Assembly (NCBI GenBank): GCA_029550345.1
Contig: JAKPHK010000061.1
Span: 23,922 to 87,921 of the forward strand
Origin: Pseudomonadota bacterium
GTDB taxonomy: Bacteria; Pseudomonadota; Alphaproteobacteria; Sphingomonadales; Sphingomonadaceae
Reading direction: 5' to 3'
Length of the DNA stretch: 64,000 nt
Shown: positions 1 through 14,562 of the stretch, piece after piece
Layout: the number at the start of each line of letters is the position of its first letter
How positions within the stretch are numbered: the stretch's first letter is position 1
Made by a program: the position numbers and the translations under genes
The notes under the pieces: generated by a model
Told to the model about the DNA's origin: nothing
The model's input: the letters and a program-made list of their open reading frames with translations, nothing else
Database searches by the model: none

Positions 1-462
1 GGCGATGAGGGCCATTTCCTTGGCCTTCTTGCCCAGGCTGATCACGTCGCCGGGACGCACGCGGCGGCTGGCGATGTTGCACTTCACGCCGTTCACATAG
101 ATGTGGCCGTGCGAAACGATCTGGCGGGCCGAGAAGATGGTCGGCGCGAACTTGGCGCGATATACGACCATGTCCAGGCGCTGTTCGAGCAGGCCGATCA
201 GGTTCTGACCGGTATCGCCCTTCATCTTCGACGCTTCCTGATAGGTGCGCTTGAACTGCTTTTCGGTGACGTCGCCGTAGTAGCCCTTGAGCTTCTGCTT
301 GGCGCGCAGCTGAATCCCGAAGTCCGACAGCTTGCCCTTGCGGCGCTGACCGTGCTGGCCGGGGCCATAGGAACGACGGTTGACCGAGCTCTTCGGACGA
401 CCCCAGATGTTTTCGCCCATCCGGCGGTCAATTTTATACTTCGACGCATTGCGCTTCGACAT
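1..462 (-). CDS. rpsD: 30S ribosomal protein S4, C-terminus cut by window edge
   Basis: Small-subunit protein S4 binds 16S rRNA and nucleates 30S assembly. The minus strand reads [20 protein letters not shown] from a CAT at 460-462, the usual alphaproteobacterial S4 start. It then shows the S4 RNA-binding region ([20 protein letters not shown], then [10 protein letters not shown]). About 154 of the usual 204 codons are present and the frame is still open at base 1, so the 3' end lies outside the window. The 155 bp upstream (463-617) hold no gene and separate it from trmJ. Confidence 0.97.
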   Translation of the reverse strand, partial: MSKRNASKYKIDRRMGENIWGRPKSSVNRRSYGPGQHGQRRKGKLSDFGIQLRAKQKLKGYYGDVTEKQFKRTYQEASKMKGDTGQNLIGLLEQRLDMVVYRAKFAPTIFSARQIVSHGHIYVNGVKCNIASRRVRPGDVISLGKKAKEMALIA

Positions 463-617
463 GGCGCGTCCTGTCCTTCAATTTGCATGGCCGGCAACCT
501 TGCCTGCCTTCTGGTCCGGAACCGCACCATTCCGCCAGTTGCGGAATGCGAGCCAAGCTTCACCGGAGTGCCCGCTCAATTGCGAAGGCGCGCCTTTGGC
601 CGCAGACGCGCGGAAAG

Positions 618-1364
618 TCAACCCTTTGGGTCGGGATCGCGGGGGCCTTTGCCAAGCGCGGAAAGAACCCCGCGCATGGTCCGTACCTCAAGGTGGTTCC
701 AGCCCGGCTTGGTCAGCATATTGCGCAAGGTCCGCCGGGTCGCGGCGGCGCGGCTTTCGGGGCGGAAATAGCCGGTCGGTTGCAGCAGGTTTTCGAGCTG
801 GACGATCATCCCTTCCAGCTCTTCCTGCGGGGCGGGAGGCAGCAGCTCTTCTACCGTGGGCTGTTCAAGCGCGGCGTGTTTTGACCATTCATAGGCCAGC
901 AGGATTACCGCCTGAGCCAGGTTGAGCGATCCGAATTCCGGGTTGATCGGCACGGTCACAATCGCGCGGGCAAGGGCAACATCGTCGGTTTCCAGGCCCG
1001 AACGCTCGGGGCCGAAGACATAGGCGCTGCGTCCCGGCTCACTGTGCACCGCACGTGCAGCCTCCTCAGGGGTCAGCACCGGCTTGGTCACGCCGCGCTT
1101 GCGCACGGTGGTGGCATAGACATTGGCGCAATCAGCCACTGCATCGGCCAGGGTTTCATGAACCGCCGCCTTTTCCAGCACCACGTCCGCCCCGGCTGCG
1201 GCAGGACCGGCGCTGGGATTGGGCCAGCCGTCACGCGGGCTCACCAGCCGGAGCTCGACCAGCCCGAAATTGAGCATTGCGCGGGCCGCCTTGCCGATAT
1301 TCTCACCCAGTTGCGGACGAACCAGGACGATGACGGGTTTGGCTGTATCAATTTTTGCCGGCAT
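618..1364 (-). CDS. trmJ: tRNA (cytidine/uridine-2'-O)-methyltransferase TrmJ
   Basis: SPOUT-class RNA methyltransferase, expected to 2'-O-methylate position 32 of tRNAs. The start [20 protein letters not shown] begins with the typical N-terminus; [14 protein letters not shown] is the first SPOUT motif. The cofactor-binding knot is seen in [10 protein letters not shown] and [22 protein letters not shown]. Upstream in-frame residues lack family similarity, so the internal Met is preferred. The start overlaps the end of nrdR by 17 bp, making it the last gene of the rpiB-glyA-nrdR operon. TrmJ is favoured over TrmL from the length and the NPxxxSLNLAQA form. Confidence 0.9.
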   Translation of the reverse strand: MPAKIDTAKPVIVLVRPQLGENIGKAARAMLNFGLVELRLVSPRDGWPNPSAGPAAAGADVVLEKAAVHETLADAVADCANVYATTVRKRGVTKPVLTPEEAARAVHSEPGRSAYVFGPERSGLETDDVALARAIVTVPINPEFGSLNLAQAVILLAYEWSKHAALEQPTVEELLPPAPQEELEGMIVQLENLLQPTGYFRPESRAAATRRTLRNMLTKPGWNHLEVRTMRGVLSALGKGPRDPDPKG

Positions 1365-1809
1365 CGCGCACCGTGCTGGCAAATTCCTCGAAATCCTTGG
1401 CATCGGTGAAGTCGCGATATACGCTGGCGAAGCGGATATAGGCCACGCTATCAAGTGCGCGCAGCCCTTCCATCACCATTTCGCCGATCGCCTTGGCCTG
1501 CACTTCGCTTTCACCCAGCGTTTCGATCTGGCGCTGGATGCCGGAAACGAGTTGATCGAGCCGTTCCTGGGGTATGCCGCGCTTGCGGCTGGCGAGGGCA
1601 ACCGACTGGTCGATCTTGCTGCGATCAAAGGTTTCGCGCGTGCCATCGCTTTTTACCACGGTGATTTCGCGCAGCTGGACCCGTTCGAAGGTGGTGAAGC
1701 GCGCGCCGCAGCCATCACACTGGCGGCGGCGGCGGATCGCGGTGTTGTCCTCGGTCGGGCGCGAATCCTTTACCTGGCTGCTTTCAAAGGCGCAGAACGG
1801 GCAGCGCAT
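1348..1809 (-). CDS. nrdR: Transcriptional repressor NrdR
   Basis: NrdR is a nucleotide-sensing repressor of ribonucleotide reductase genes. The 153-residue length is typical. The N-terminal zinc ribbon is complete ([17 protein letters not shown], then [12 protein letters not shown]), followed by the ATP-cone ([20 protein letters not shown]) that binds ATP/dATP. It abuts the small membrane protein gene upstream and overlaps trmJ downstream. Location after glyA is common in alphaproteobacteria, and links one-carbon and nucleotide supply with ribonucleotide reduction. Confidence 0.97.
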   Translation of the reverse strand: MRCPFCAFESSQVKDSRPTEDNTAIRRRRQCDGCGARFTTFERVQLREITVVKSDGTRETFDRSKIDQSVALASRKRGIPQERLDQLVSGIQRQIETLGESEVQAKAIGEMVMEGLRALDSVAYIRFASVYRDFTDAKDFEEFASTVRDAGKN

Positions 1810-2010
1810 TCAGGGGCGCAGCCGCTTGTAAAAGGCAATGCCCGCGCCGATCGCAAGGCCGGCCGGAATGGTGAGAACCGGCAGCAGCAGCTCGGCCACC
1901 GCACCCACAGCCGCGCCGGTCAGCACCGGCTTGGTCGAGGGGTGGGCCATGCCTTCCTTCGCCATCCCGCCCAGCTCGACCTTGGCGTCTTCGATGAAGT
2001 CGTCGCTCAT
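1810..2010 (-). CDS. Small hydrophobic protein, function unknown
   Basis: A 66-residue protein with a short acidic N-terminus (MSDDFIEDAKVELGGMAKEG) and a long hydrophobic stretch (about residues 28-60) able to form one or two membrane segments. It sits 3 bp after glyA and directly abuts nrdR, so it is almost certainly co-transcribed and translated with them. I do not recognise a family. The reading frame is supported by its tight packing and absence of any other candidate in the gap. Confidence 0.7.
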   Translation of the reverse strand: MSDDFIEDAKVELGGMAKEGMAHPSTKPVLTGAAVGAVAELLLPVLTIPAGLAIGAGIAFYKRLRP

Positions 2011-2013
2011 GAT

Positions 2014-3309
<1,296 letters not shown>

Positions 3310-3323
3310 CGGTGGCGGTACCT

Positions 3324-3761
3324 TCAGATCTGGGGGTGGGACAGTTTGTCGACGCGCGGGCCATGTCGCCCGCCGCCGAATTCGGTTGAAAGGAAAGCAT
3401 CAAGGCAGGCCTTGGCCATGTCCTCACCGGTCAGCCGGGCGCCCATGGCGATGCAATTGGCATCATTGTGTTCCCGTGCGAGAGCGGCAGAAAGCGGTTC
3501 GGAAACCAGCGCACAGCGGCAAGCCGGGTTGCGGTTGACCGCGATCGAGATGCCGATCCCGCTGCCGCACAGCGCCACGCCGAACTGCGCGGTGCCATCG
3601 GCGACCACTGCGGCGAGCCTGTAGCCATAATCGGGATAATCGACCCGGTCGGCGGTTTCCGGACCAAGGTCCGCAACCTCGTGGCCAAGGCCGATCAGAT
3701 ACTCGCGCAGGGCCGCCTTCAGGTCGATGGCGGCATGGTCGGATGCAATGGCGATACGCAT
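3324..3761 (-). CDS. rpiB: Ribose-5-phosphate isomerase B
   Basis: RpiB interconverts ribose 5-phosphate and ribulose 5-phosphate in the pentose phosphate pathway. The start [20 protein letters not shown] is chosen because the 23 in-frame residues before it have no family similarity. The active-site cysteine region [16 protein letters not shown] and the [14 protein letters not shown] segment are present. Length of 145 is normal. First gene of the rpiB-glyA-nrdR-trmJ unit; the 179-bp gap before it presumably holds the promoter, though I could not pick one out. Confidence 0.95.
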   Translation of the reverse strand: MRIAIASDHAAIDLKAALREYLIGLGHEVADLGPETADRVDYPDYGYRLAAVVADGTAQFGVALCGSGIGISIAVNRNPACRCALVSEPLSAALAREHNDANCIAMGARLTGEDMAKACLDAFLSTEFGGGRHGPRVDKLSHPQI

Positions 3762-3940
3762 GGAGGGGCACATAGGCGCAAGTCGCCGGGCTTGCCAGCC
3801 ATCCTTCGCAATTTTCGACCGATGCGGCATGAACTGCCGGGAATCTTGCGGCCAGGGTTACGATGTTGAGGCGGTACCCGCCGCGAATCCGCCACAAGCG
3901 GGGCCCTGCTGCCAGGGTTGGACCGACCTGTCCTGCCAGG

Positions 3941-4518
3941 TCAATTCTTGCCCTTTTTCCTGTTCCGGTAGGCGATGACCTCATCCATGGTTTCTTGCTG
4001 AAAGCTTTGCATGATCGGTTTGATGTCGGCCATATAGGCCTGATTGGCAGCAGCGACCGAGGGATCGGCGATCATCGACACCGACCGGGAGAAGTAGTGC
4101 TTTCCGGCAGGAGTCTTTGAAAACGCATTAATTTCGGTGAGTTCGGCGACGGAAAACTGCCGAACATAGGCGCAGGCCATGGCATTGGCGATCGACGGCA
4201 TGTGTTTGCGTACCACAGGCAAGACCCGCGTCGGGATGGATTTCATCTTCCGGTCGAAGATTGCTTCCAGCCCGGGATCAGAGATTTCCGGCGCTAGAGA
4301 TTTTTCCATCTGCGAAAGGAGCGATTCCATCATCTCCTGCATCATCTTCTCGCTCTGCTCAGGCGGGATGATCGCGTGGACGATTTCGATCGCCAGGCCG
4401 AAGGCGGCCGGATCGACCGGGCCTCCGACGCAGCTTTGCGGGCCGGTGATAACCTGGGCATGGGCGGGGCTGGCGGCAAGAGCCAGTGCAGCCGTGGCAA
4501 TGGCGGTTGGCAAATATC

Positions 4519-4522
<4 letters not shown>
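3941..4522 (-). CDS. DUF2059-like secreted protein
   Basis: A 193-residue protein with a clear Sec signal peptide (hydrophobic residues 6-19, cleavage near SPAHA-Q). The mature part is helical, rich in Met/Glu ([16 protein letters not shown]). It has the DUF2059 C-terminal layout: [19 protein letters not shown], then a segment on reaching the terminal state and a Lys-rich tail. Function is unknown; family members are periplasmic. It overlaps the end of rpoD by 4 bp (ATGA), so it is the third gene of the dnaG-rpoD operon. An inverted repeat GACCTG/CAGGTC (3925-3942) overlaps its stop and might act as a weak terminator. Confidence 0.75.
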
Positions 4523-6539
<2,017 letters not shown>

Positions 6540-6543
<4 letters not shown>

Positions 6544-8396
6544 TCCGCCGTTTTTTGTGTAGCCACCCCGTCAAGGGCGGCGGTCCGCGCGCTGGCCATT
6601 TGCCGCAAGCGCGCATCGAATTCCAGTTTTCTCTTCAACAGTCGCTGTTGTTCCGCATAGGCCCCTTCGGACAGGTCGCGCTCGAACCGCACGGTTGCCT
6701 CCGCCAGCGCCGCCTCAAGGGCCGGGCGCTCAACCAGCAGGCCGACTGCCTGGGCCAGACTTTCACCGGCCAAGGCGGGCTCCGCATCCGCGGCCAGAAA
6801 GGCGAACGGTAGCGAGGCATATTCCGCAGGGTTCGGGGCCACCAGTCCCCGCTGCGCCAATATGGTGGACAAATGTCCGGTTTCAAGCGCTTCGCCTTCA
6901 TCCAGTGCATCGACCAGCACGGCAAAGCGCGGATCGGGCAGGTCGGCGTGGGCCAGGGCATCGCCGTGGATCGCGATCTGCTGCGGAAAACGCAGCAATC
7001 CGGCCAATACCGCCGCCGAAAGCGCGTCGCGCGAACCGGCGTTGCGGCGCAGCCGCGCGGCGATTTGCGGGTCGCTGCGCTGGACCTGCGCGGCGCGCGG
7101 GCCGGGGCGCCACTCGCGCTCAGGCCGCTTGGGAAAAGCAAAGGCCGAAAACCGGTCTGAAAGTTCGCGCCGGTACAGCGCCTGGATGTCCTTGTCGGCG
7201 ATCGTATCGACATGGGCCATCAGCCGGGCTTTGAGACCTGCCTTGTCTTCGGGCGAGGTCAGCGGCTGGGCATCGCGCTCATGCTCCCACAACACGTCCA
7301 GCAGTGGCTTCGGCTCGGCCAGAAGCGCCTCCAGCGCGGCCACGCCATCGCGCTTGATCAGATCGTCGGGGTCCATGCCCGCTGGCATCCGCACGATTTT
7401 CAGACTGTGAGCCGGACGCAGCATCGGCAGGGCGCGGGTAATCGCCCGCATCGCCGCGCGTTGCCCGGCGGCATCGCCATCGAAACACAGGATCGGGGTT
7501 TCGACCAGCCGCCACAGCATTTCAAGCTGCCGCTCGGTCAGCGCGGTGCCCATCGGGGCAACCGCCTCGTCAATTCCGGCCGCAGCAAGCGCGATGACGT
7601 CCATCTGCCCTTCGACCACCACGATCCGCCCTGTGTTGCGCGAGGCCGGACCGGCACGGTGCAGGTTGAACAGCGTCCGCCCTTTGTCGAACAGCGGGGT
7701 ATCGGGCGAATTGAGGTATTTGGGCGCGTCCTTCTTGTCGGCATCAAGGATCCGCGCGGCAAAGCCGATAACCCGGCCGCGTATATCATGGATCGGCATG
7801 GTCAGCCGGTCACGAAAGCGATCGTAGGGTTCCTTGCCATCAACTGCGATCCGCATCCCGGCTTCGATCAGCATCGGCTCTTCGAACTGGCTGAGCGCAG
7901 TCTTTAGCGCCTGCCGCCCGGCGGGTGCATAGCCAAAGCCAAACCGTTCCATGGTGTGCGGATCGAACCGGCGCGATGCCAGATAGTCCCGCGCCCTGGC
8001 GCCGCCCGGCGTTTCCAGCTGGGCGCGGTAAAAGGCCTGGGCCGCTTCCATCACCTCGTTCAGGCCGGCCTGCTGTTCGGCCTTCTTCGCCGCGCGCGGA
8101 TCGGGGGCGGGGATCTCCATCCCGGCTTCACTGGCCAGTTCCTTGACTGCGTCCATGAATGACAGGCCGCGCTGGTCGGTCATCCAGCGGATCACGTCGC
8201 CATGCGCCCCGCAGCCAAAGCAGTGGTAGAACCCCTTCTGGTCGTTGACGGTGAAGCTGGGGCTCTTCTCATTGTGGAACGGGCAGCAGGCCTTGAACTC
8301 ATGCCCCGCCTTGGTCAGCCGCGTGGTGCGCGAGATCACGCTGGAAAGCGTGATCCTCGCGCGCAGTTCATCCAGCCATTGGGAGGAGAGACTCAT
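6540..8396 (-). CDS. dnaG: DNA primase
   Basis: Synthesises RNA primers at the replication fork. The 618-residue protein opens with the CHC2 zinc finger ([12 protein letters not shown], then [12 protein letters not shown]). The catalytic TOPRIM core follows ([16 protein letters not shown] and [17 protein letters not shown]), then a helicase-binding C-terminal region of low conservation. Overlap of 4 bp with rpoD indicates translational coupling. The 90 bp before it separate it from yqeY, which may share its promoter. Confidence 0.98.
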
Positions 8397-8486
8397 TTTG
8401 CGTGTATCGCCTCGGGACGGGGCGTTGTCGAGGTGTCAGCGCGGCATTCGCGCGAACCATTCAGAACCTGGCTGAAGAAAGCAGTC

Positions 8487-8939
8487 TCAGCTCAGTGCCG
8501 CCTTCACCAGTCCGCTGGCCTTGCCCATGTCGATCTGCGTGCCGTGCTTCGCCTTCAGCGCGCCGACAACCTTGCCCATGTCCTTCATGCCCGCAGCGCC
8601 CGTTTCAGCGATGATACCTGCGATCGCGGCCTTGACCTCGTCTTCGCTCATCATGGCGGGAAGGAATTCCTCGATCACGACAAGTTCGGCCTTTTCGACG
8701 TCGGCAAGCTCCTGCCGTCCGCCCTGTTCGTAAAGCGTGATCGATTCGCGACGCTGCTTGGCCATTTTCTGAAGCACGTCCGTCACCAGCAGATCATCGT
8801 CCGGCACCTGGGCGGCGGTGCGCAGTTCGATGTCCTTGTCCTTGAGCTTGGCCAGGATCAGGCGGACAGCGGCTAGACGGGGCTTGTCACCGGCCTTCAT
8901 GGCGGCAACCTGCGCGGCCTTGATGGTATCGCGAAGCAT
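8487..8939 (-). CDS. GatB/YqeY domain protein
   Basis: A 150-residue YqeY-type protein, related to the tail domain of the GatB amidotransferase subunit. Hallmarks are AAMKAGDKPRLAAVRLILAK, the ITLYEQGGRQELADVEKAEL segment and the C-terminal DMGKVVGALKAKHG. Members are thought to act on or near tRNA; the exact role is not established. Its position just upstream of dnaG-rpoD is conserved in many alphaproteobacteria. It is divergent from carA across a 147-bp gap (8940-9086) that must hold both promoters. Confidence 0.92.
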   Translation of the reverse strand: MLRDTIKAAQVAAMKAGDKPRLAAVRLILAKLKDKDIELRTAAQVPDDDLLVTDVLQKMAKQRRESITLYEQGGRQELADVEKAELVVIEEFLPAMMSEDEVKAAIAGIIAETGAAGMKDMGKVVGALKAKHGTQIDMGKASGLVKAALS

Positions 8940-9086
8940 CGTTTTCCTTCGAAGTGGTTTGTCAGTTGGGGAAAGTTGGCCCTTAGCCCAAAGATTCCCG
9001 GATTGATAGGTTGACGCATGGGGGAGAGGGGTCTAGCCGCCGAGCCTTAGCGACATTGCTGGAACCCTGAATACGGAGCGCCCCAA

Positions 9087-10253
9087 ATGGCCGACGCCGC
9101 CCCTTCGTTTGCGCCGCAACCTGCGGGCGCGACGGGAGTCCTTGTGCTGGCCGATGGTCACGTGGCCTGGGGCCGTGGTTTCGGCGCCGAAGGCGCGCAT
9201 GTCGGCGAAGTCTGCTTCAACACCGCGATCACCGGATATGAGGAGATCATGACCGATCCCAGCTATGCCGGGCAGGTTGTGACCTTCACTTTCCCGCATA
9301 TCGGCAATGTCGGCGTGAATGAGGAAGACCTGGAAAGCCGCGTCGATGGCGCGCTGGGCTGCGTGGTGCGCGAAGATGTGACCGCGCCCAGCAATTTCCG
9401 CAGCGAAGGCACCTTCGGAGACTGGCTGGCGAAGAAGGGCAAGATCGGACTTTCGGGCGTGGACACCCGCGCGCTGACCCGCCGGATCCGGCTGTCCGGC
9501 GCGCCCAATGCGGTGATCGCGCACAGCAAGGACGGCAAGTTTGACCTCGCCGATCTGCTCCGCCGCGCGCAGGACTGGCCGGGGCTGGAAGGCATGGACC
9601 TCGCCCGCGTGGTCAGCCGGACTGCGCGGGAAGAGTGGGAAGGCGGCACCTGGACGCTGGGCAAGGGCTATGCCCGCAGCCCGCATACGCTGCGGCCGCA
9701 TGTGGTGGCGATGGATTTCGGCGCCAAGGACAATATCTTCCGCAATCTGGTGAAGGCCGGGGCGCAAGTAACTGTAGTTCCAGGCAATACTTCGCTGGAC
9801 GATGTGCTGGCATTGCACCCGGCGGGCGCGTTCCTGTCCAACGGGCCGGGCGATCCGGCGGCGACCGGGGCTTATGCCGTGCCGGTTATCCGGGGTCTGC
9901 TGGAGCGCGATATTCCGGTGTTCGGGATCTGCCTTGGCCACCAGATGCTGGCGCTGGCGGCAGGCGCGAAGACAGTGAAAATGCACCAGGGCCACCGCGG
10001 CGCGAACCACCCGGTCAAGCGGCTGGACGACGGTGTGGTAGAGATCACGTCAATGAACCACGGCTTCGCGGTCGATAACACCGCGCTGCCCGACAATGTG
10101 GTGGAAACGCACGTGTCGCTGTTCGATGGTTCCAACTGCGGCATCGCGATCAAGGGCAAGCGGGCGTTCGGGGTGCAATATCACCCTGAGGCGTCGCCGG
10201 GGCCGATGGATAGCTTTTATCTGTTCGAGCGGTTTGTGGGGATGTTGGGGTGA
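9087..10253 (+). CDS. carA: Carbamoyl-phosphate synthase small subunit (glutaminase)
   Basis: Provides ammonia from glutamine to CarB for carbamoyl phosphate, which feeds pyrimidine and arginine synthesis. The 388 residues comprise an N-terminal CarA domain (GEVCFNTAITGYEEIMTDPS) and a class I glutamine amidotransferase domain. The nucleophilic Cys is in FGICLGHQMLALAAG and the His/Glu pair in VQYHPEASPGP. Translation start at 9087 follows a plausible ribosome site. Its stop overlaps a GTG start of a small membrane protein gene that separates it from carB. Confidence 0.98.
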   Translation: MADAAPSFAPQPAGATGVLVLADGHVAWGRGFGAEGAHVGEVCFNTAITGYEEIMTDPSYAGQVVTFTFPHIGNVGVNEEDLESRVDGALGCVVREDVTAPSNFRSEGTFGDWLAKKGKIGLSGVDTRALTRRIRLSGAPNAVIAHSKDGKFDLADLLRRAQDWPGLEGMDLARVVSRTAREEWEGGTWTLGKGYARSPHTLRPHVVAMDFGAKDNIFRNLVKAGAQVTVVPGNTSLDDVLALHPAGAFLSNGPGDPAATGAYAVPVIRGLLERDIPVFGICLGHQMLALAAGAKTVKMHQGHRGANHPVKRLDDGVVEITSMNHGFAVDNTALPDNVVETHVSLFDGSNCGIAIKGKRAFGVQYHPEASPGPMDSFYLFERFVGMLG

Positions 10254-10633
10254 GGTCATCCCTGATCTGGATGGCAATAGGCTGCGCACTGAGCAGCGCA
10301 ATATTTCTGCTTTCGGATTTCTTGATCAAGAATGACGAGAGCGAAAGTAAGCCCTACCTGATCGTCTGGGACAACCCGTCCATGCCTTATTCCGCCGAAG
10401 ACAGGGCGGTTACGGATCGTGAGTTAGGAGCCAAACGAAGCGCCCGTATTGCTTACCAATGTGGCGCGAAATCGATGACACATCGGCCCGCGACGAGCGA
10501 TGGGAAGGCCTCCATCACAATCAAGGCTGATGCGAGCAATGGCCCGGTTATCAACTGTGTCCAATTGCACGCGGAAAAGCGCGAAATCGATGTCAGATTC
10601 GTCTGGCTTACAGACCGTGAATTGATTTTCTGA
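10250..10633 (+). CDS. Small membrane-anchored protein of unknown function between carA and carB
   Basis: A 127-residue frame starting at a GTG that overlaps the carA stop (GTGA), so translation is coupled. The N-terminus holds one hydrophobic segment ([20 protein letters not shown]) that is either an anchor or an uncleaved signal. The rest is soluble, with two Cys (YQCGAKSM and VINCVQLH) that could form a periplasmic disulfide. It ends 11 bp before carB. I do not recognise the family. Its base composition is visibly less GC-rich than carA or carB, hinting at a later insertion into the operon. Confidence 0.7.
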   Translation: MRSSLIWMAIGCALSSAIFLLSDFLIKNDESESKPYLIVWDNPSMPYSAEDRAVTDRELGAKRSARIAYQCGAKSMTHRPATSDGKASITIKADASNGPVINCVQLHAEKREIDVRFVWLTDRELIF

Positions 10634-10644
10634 GCAGGAAAGAA

Positions 10645-13600
10645 ATGCCCAAACGCACTGACATCTCCTCGATCCTCGTCATTGGCGCCGGTCCGATTGT
10701 CATCGGGCAGGCGTGCGAGTTCGACTATTCCGGAACCCAGGCGATCAAGGCGCTGAAGGAGGAGGGGTACCGGGTGGTCCTGGTCAACTCCAACCCCGCC
10801 ACGATCATGACCGATCCGGACATGGCCGACGCCACCTATGTCGAGCCGATCACGCCCGATGTCGTCGCCCGGATCATCGAGAAGGAGCGGCCTGACGCCG
10901 TGCTGCCGACGATGGGCGGGCAGACCGCGCTCAACACCGCGCTGGCGCTGTTCAATGATGGCACGCTGGAGAAGTTCGGGGTCAAGATGATCGGCGCCGA
11001 TGCCGATGCGATCGACAAGGCCGAAGACCGCCAGCGCTTCCGCGAGGCGATGGACAAGATCGGGCTGGAATCGGCCCGCAGCGGCGTGGCGCATACGGTT
11101 GACGAGGCTTTTGCCGTGCTGGAACGCACCGGGCTGCCCTCAATCATCCGTCCCAGCTTTACCCTGGGCGGCACCGGGGGCGGGGTGGCCTATAACAAGG
11201 CCGAGTTTGAGGCGATTGTCCGCTCGGGCCTTGATGCCAGCCCCACCACCGAAGTGCTGATCGAGGAATCGCTGCTCGGCTGGAAAGAGTACGAGATGGA
11301 AGTCGTGCGCGATCGCAACGACAATGCCATCATCATCTGTTCGATCGAAAACGTCGATCCGATGGGGGTCCACACCGGCGATTCGATCACGGTCGCCCCG
11401 GCGCTGACCCTGACCGACAAGGAATACCAGATCATGCGCACGGCCTCGATTGCCGTGCTGCGTGAAATCGGCGTCGAAACAGGTGGTTCGAACGTACAGT
11501 TCGCAGTCAACCCGAAGGACGGGCGGCTGATCGTGATCGAGATGAACCCGCGCGTTTCGCGTTCATCCGCGCTGGCATCGAAGGCCACCGGCTTCCCGAT
11601 CGCCCGGGTCGCGGCCAAACTGGCGGTCGGCTATACGCTGGACGAGATCACCAACGAGATCACCGGGGCGACCCCGGCCAGTTTCGAGCCGACGATCGAT
11701 TACGTGGTCACCAAGATCCCGCGCTTTGCCTTTGAAAAGTTCAAGGGTTCCGAGCCGCTGCTCTCCACCGCGATGAAATCGGTCGGCGAAGTGATGGCGA
11801 TCGGCCGTAACTTCAAGGAATCGGTCCAGAAGGCGCTGCGCGGGCTGGAAACCGGGCTTGATGGGTTCAACCGCGTGCTGGCGCTGGAAGGCGCGGGCCG
11901 CGATGCGGTGACCGCCGCGCTTTCGCAGCAGACGCCGGACCGGCTGCTGGTGATTGCTCAGGCGTTCCGCGAAGGCTTCACGGTTGAGGAAGTCCAGGCG
12001 ATCACCCATTTCGATCCCTGGTTCCTGCGCCACATTGCCGAAATCATCGCCGAGGAAGTGCGGATTCAGGAAGACGGCCTGCCGACCGACGCAGCCGGGC
12101 TGCGGCGTCTGAAAGCGATGGGCTTTTCCGACAAGCGGCTGGCGGTGCTGGCGGTGCGCGGGGTCGGCGTGGCCGGCGGACTGGGCGAAACGCTGGCCGC
12201 GCGCTGTTCCGGGCTGCTCCACGATGCTCTGCGGGCGATGGCCGGGGCCACCACCGAGGAAGAGGTGCGGGCACTGCGCCACAAGCTGGGCGTCCACCCG
12301 GTGTTCAAGCGGATCGACAGCTGCGCGGCGGAGTTCGCTGCCGTCACGCCCTATATGTATTCGACCTATGAAGCCCCGCTGTTCGGCGCGCCGGAGTGTG
12401 AGGCGGAACCCAGCGACCGGCAGAAGATCGTGATTCTGGGCGGCGGCCCGAACCGGATCGGGCAGGGGATCGAGTTCGATTACTGCTGCTGCCACGCCTG
12501 CTTCGCGCTCGATGAGGCGGGCTATGAAACGATCATGGTCAACTGCAACCCGGAAACGGTTTCGACCGACTACGATACCTCCGACCGGCTTTATTTCGAA
12601 CCGCTGACCGGCGAAGACGTGCTGGAAATCCTGCGCACGGAGCAGCAGAACGGGACTCTGGTGGGTGTGATCGTCCAGTTCGGTGGGCAAACCCCGCTCA
12701 AGCTGGCGCAGATTCTGGAAGACGCCGGGATTCCGATCCTCGGCACCTCGCCCGATGCGATCGATCTGGCCGAGGACCGCGAGCGCTTTGCTGCGCTGGT
12801 CAACAAGCTGGGGCTGAAGCAGCCAGCTAATGGGATTGCCCGCAGCCGGGATGAGGCCGCTGCCGTGGCGGGCCGGATCGGTTATCCGGTGCTGATGCGG
12901 CCGAGCTATGTGCTGGGCGGGCGGGCGATGGAAATCGTCGATAGCGAAGCCCAGCTCGATGACTACATCGCCACCGCCGTCTCGGTTTCCGGGGATAGTC
13001 CGGTACTGATCGACCAGTATCTGCGCGATGCGGTGGAATGCGATGTCGATGCCCTGTGCGACGGCGAACAGGTCGTCGTGGCGGGCGTGATGCAGCATAT
13101 CGAGGAAGCCGGGATCCATTCTGGCGACAGCGCCTGCACCCTGCCGCCCTACAGCCTGCCCGCCGAGATCATTGCCGAGATGGAGCGTCAGGCCGAGGCG
13201 CTGGCGCTGGCGCTTGGCGTCAAGGGGCTGATGAACATCCAGTTCGCGGTGAAAGACGGCGAGGTTTACCTGATCGAGGTCAACCCGCGCGCCAGCCGGA
13301 CCGTGCCGTTCGTCGCCAAGGCGATCGGGCAGCCGGTGGCCAAGATTGCGGCGCGGGTCATGGCCGGTGAAAAGCTCAGCACCTTCCCGCCGTTCAAGCG
13401 CGAGTTTGACTATATGGCGGTGAAGGAGGCGGTGTTCCCCTTCGCCCGGTTCCCCGGGGTCGATCCGGTGCTTTCGCCGGAAATGAAATCGACCGGTGAG
13501 GTGATGGGGATCGACAGCAACTTCCCGATTGCCTTTGCCAAGAGCCAGCTTGGCGCCGGTACGCGCCTGCCGGACGGCGGAGTGGCCTTCGTTTCGGTCA

Positions 13601-13974
13601 AGGACAGCGACAAGGCGGTGATCCTGCCTGCGGTCCGTCAGCTTATCGAACTGGGCTTCACCGTGATCGCGACTGGCGGGACCCAGCGCTATCTGGCGGA
13701 GGCCGGACTTCCGGTCGAACCGGTCAACAAGGTGGCCGAAGGGCGCCCGCACATCGTCGATCGGATCATCGATGGCGACGTGACGCTGATCTTCAACACC
13801 ACCGAGGGTTGGCAGAGCCTGAAGGATTCGCAGTCGATCCGTGCTTCGGCGCTGCATGGCAAGGTGCCCTATTACACCACGGCGGCCGCTTCGGTCGCTG
13901 CGGCCCAGGCAATTGCTGCAATGCAAAAAACTGATCTTGAAGTGCGTTCATTGCAGGATTATTATAATATCTGA
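10645..13974 (+). CDS. carB: Carbamoyl-phosphate synthase large subunit
   Basis: Catalytic subunit of 1109 residues. It has two ATP-grasp halves, the first beginning [20 protein letters not shown], the second at about residue 590 with [18 protein letters not shown]. It ends in an allosteric MGS-like domain with [18 protein letters not shown]. Both ATP-grasp domains retain family signatures such as [16 protein letters not shown]. Works with CarA to make carbamoyl phosphate. A ribosome site (AGGAAAG) precedes the ATG. Confidence 0.99.
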   Translation: MPKRTDISSILVIGAGPIVIGQACEFDYSGTQAIKALKEEGYRVVLVNSNPATIMTDPDMADATYVEPITPDVVARIIEKERPDAVLPTMGGQTALNTALALFNDGTLEKFGVKMIGADADAIDKAEDRQRFREAMDKIGLESARSGVAHTVDEAFAVLERTGLPSIIRPSFTLGGTGGGVAYNKAEFEAIVRSGLDASPTTEVLIEESLLGWKEYEMEVVRDRNDNAIIICSIENVDPMGVHTGDSITVAPALTLTDKEYQIMRTASIAVLREIGVETGGSNVQFAVNPKDGRLIVIEMNPRVSRSSALASKATGFPIARVAAKLAVGYTLDEITNEITGATPASFEPTIDYVVTKIPRFAFEKFKGSEPLLSTAMKSVGEVMAIGRNFKESVQKALRGLETGLDGFNRVLALEGAGRDAVTAALSQQTPDRLLVIAQAFREGFTVEEVQAITHFDPWFLRHIAEIIAEEVRIQEDGLPTDAAGLRRLKAMGFSDKRLAVLAVRGVGVAGGLGETLAARCSGLLHDALRAMAGATTEEEVRALRHKLGVHPVFKRIDSCAAEFAAVTPYMYSTYEAPLFGAPECEAEPSDRQKIVILGGGPNRIGQGIEFDYCCCHACFALDEAGYETIMVNCNPETVSTDYDTSDRLYFEPLTGEDVLEILRTEQQNGTLVGVIVQFGGQTPLKLAQILEDAGIPILGTSPDAIDLAEDRERFAALVNKLGLKQPANGIARSRDEAAAVAGRIGYPVLMRPSYVLGGRAMEIVDSEAQLDDYIATAVSVSGDSPVLIDQYLRDAVECDVDALCDGEQVVVAGVMQHIEEAGIHSGDSACTLPPYSLPAEIIAEMERQAEALALALGVKGLMNIQFAVKDGEVYLIEVNPRASRTVPFVAKAIGQPVAKIAARVMAGEKLSTFPPFKREFDYMAVKEAVFPFARFPGVDPVLSPEMKSTGEVMGIDSNFPIAFAKSQLGAGTRLPDGGVAFVSVKDSDKAVILPAVRQLIELGFTVIATGGTQRYLAEAGLPVEPVNKVAEGRPHIVDRIIDGDVTLIFNTTEGWQSLKDSQSIRASALHGKVPYYTTAAASVAAAQAIAAMQKTDLEVRSLQDYYNI

Positions 13975-14079
13975 ACAATCGCGCTTTCCCCACATCGCGA
14001 CTGGACGGACCCGCAGCCGCAAGAGCCGCGGGACAAGGTCCTAGTCGCTGAGAAAGCGCGGCGAGGAGGAAGTGTTACA

Positions 14080-14556
14080 ATGGCAAGTGTCGAAAAGCTG
14101 CCGATGCTGGCGGAAGGCTATGAGCGCCTTATTGCCGAGCTCAAGGCGCTGCGTGAAGAGCGCCCCAAGATCGTTGACGCGATCGAGGAAGCCCGCGCCC
14201 ACGGCGATCTTTCGGAAAACGCCGAATACCATGCCGCCAAGGAGCGTCAGGGCCAGGTCGAAGCCACGATCGCCGATCTTGAGGACAAGGTCAGCCGCGC
14301 GCAGATCGTCGATCCGACGACGCTTTCGGGTGACAAGATCATTTTCGGCGCCACCGTCACACTGCTCGATGATGATGACAAGCCGGTGCGCTATCAGATC
14401 GTCGGTCCTTATGAGGCCGATGCCAAGCTGGGCCGGATCAGCTATGCCTCGCCGCTGGGCAAGGCCCTGATCGGACGGCGCGTGGAGGACGAGATCGAAG
14501 TCTCAGTCCCGGCCGGTGACCGGTTCTATGTGGTCGATCGGATCGAATTCATCTGA
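14080..14556 (+). CDS. greA: Transcription elongation factor GreA
   Basis: Rescues backtracked RNA polymerase by stimulating transcript cleavage. The 158-residue protein has the N-terminal coiled coil ([20 protein letters not shown], then [17 protein letters not shown] with the acidic tip residues) and the FKBP-like C-terminal domain ([18 protein letters not shown]). A strong ribosome site AGGAGGAA lies at 14066-14073. Location after carB is common in alphaproteobacteria; the 105-bp gap probably contains its own promoter. Confidence 0.98.
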   Translation: MASVEKLPMLAEGYERLIAELKALREERPKIVDAIEEARAHGDLSENAEYHAAKERQGQVEATIADLEDKVSRAQIVDPTTLSGDKIIFGATVTLLDDDDKPVRYQIVGPYEADAKLGRISYASPLGKALIGRRVEDEIEVSVPAGDRFYVVDRIEFI

Positions 14557-14562
14557 TGCGAA

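Noticed and set aside
11563..13926. 787-codon open frame antisense to carB
   Set aside because: Lies wholly opposite a certain gene; composition is His/Gly/Arg-rich with no recognisable domain, as expected from the third-position GC bias of carB.
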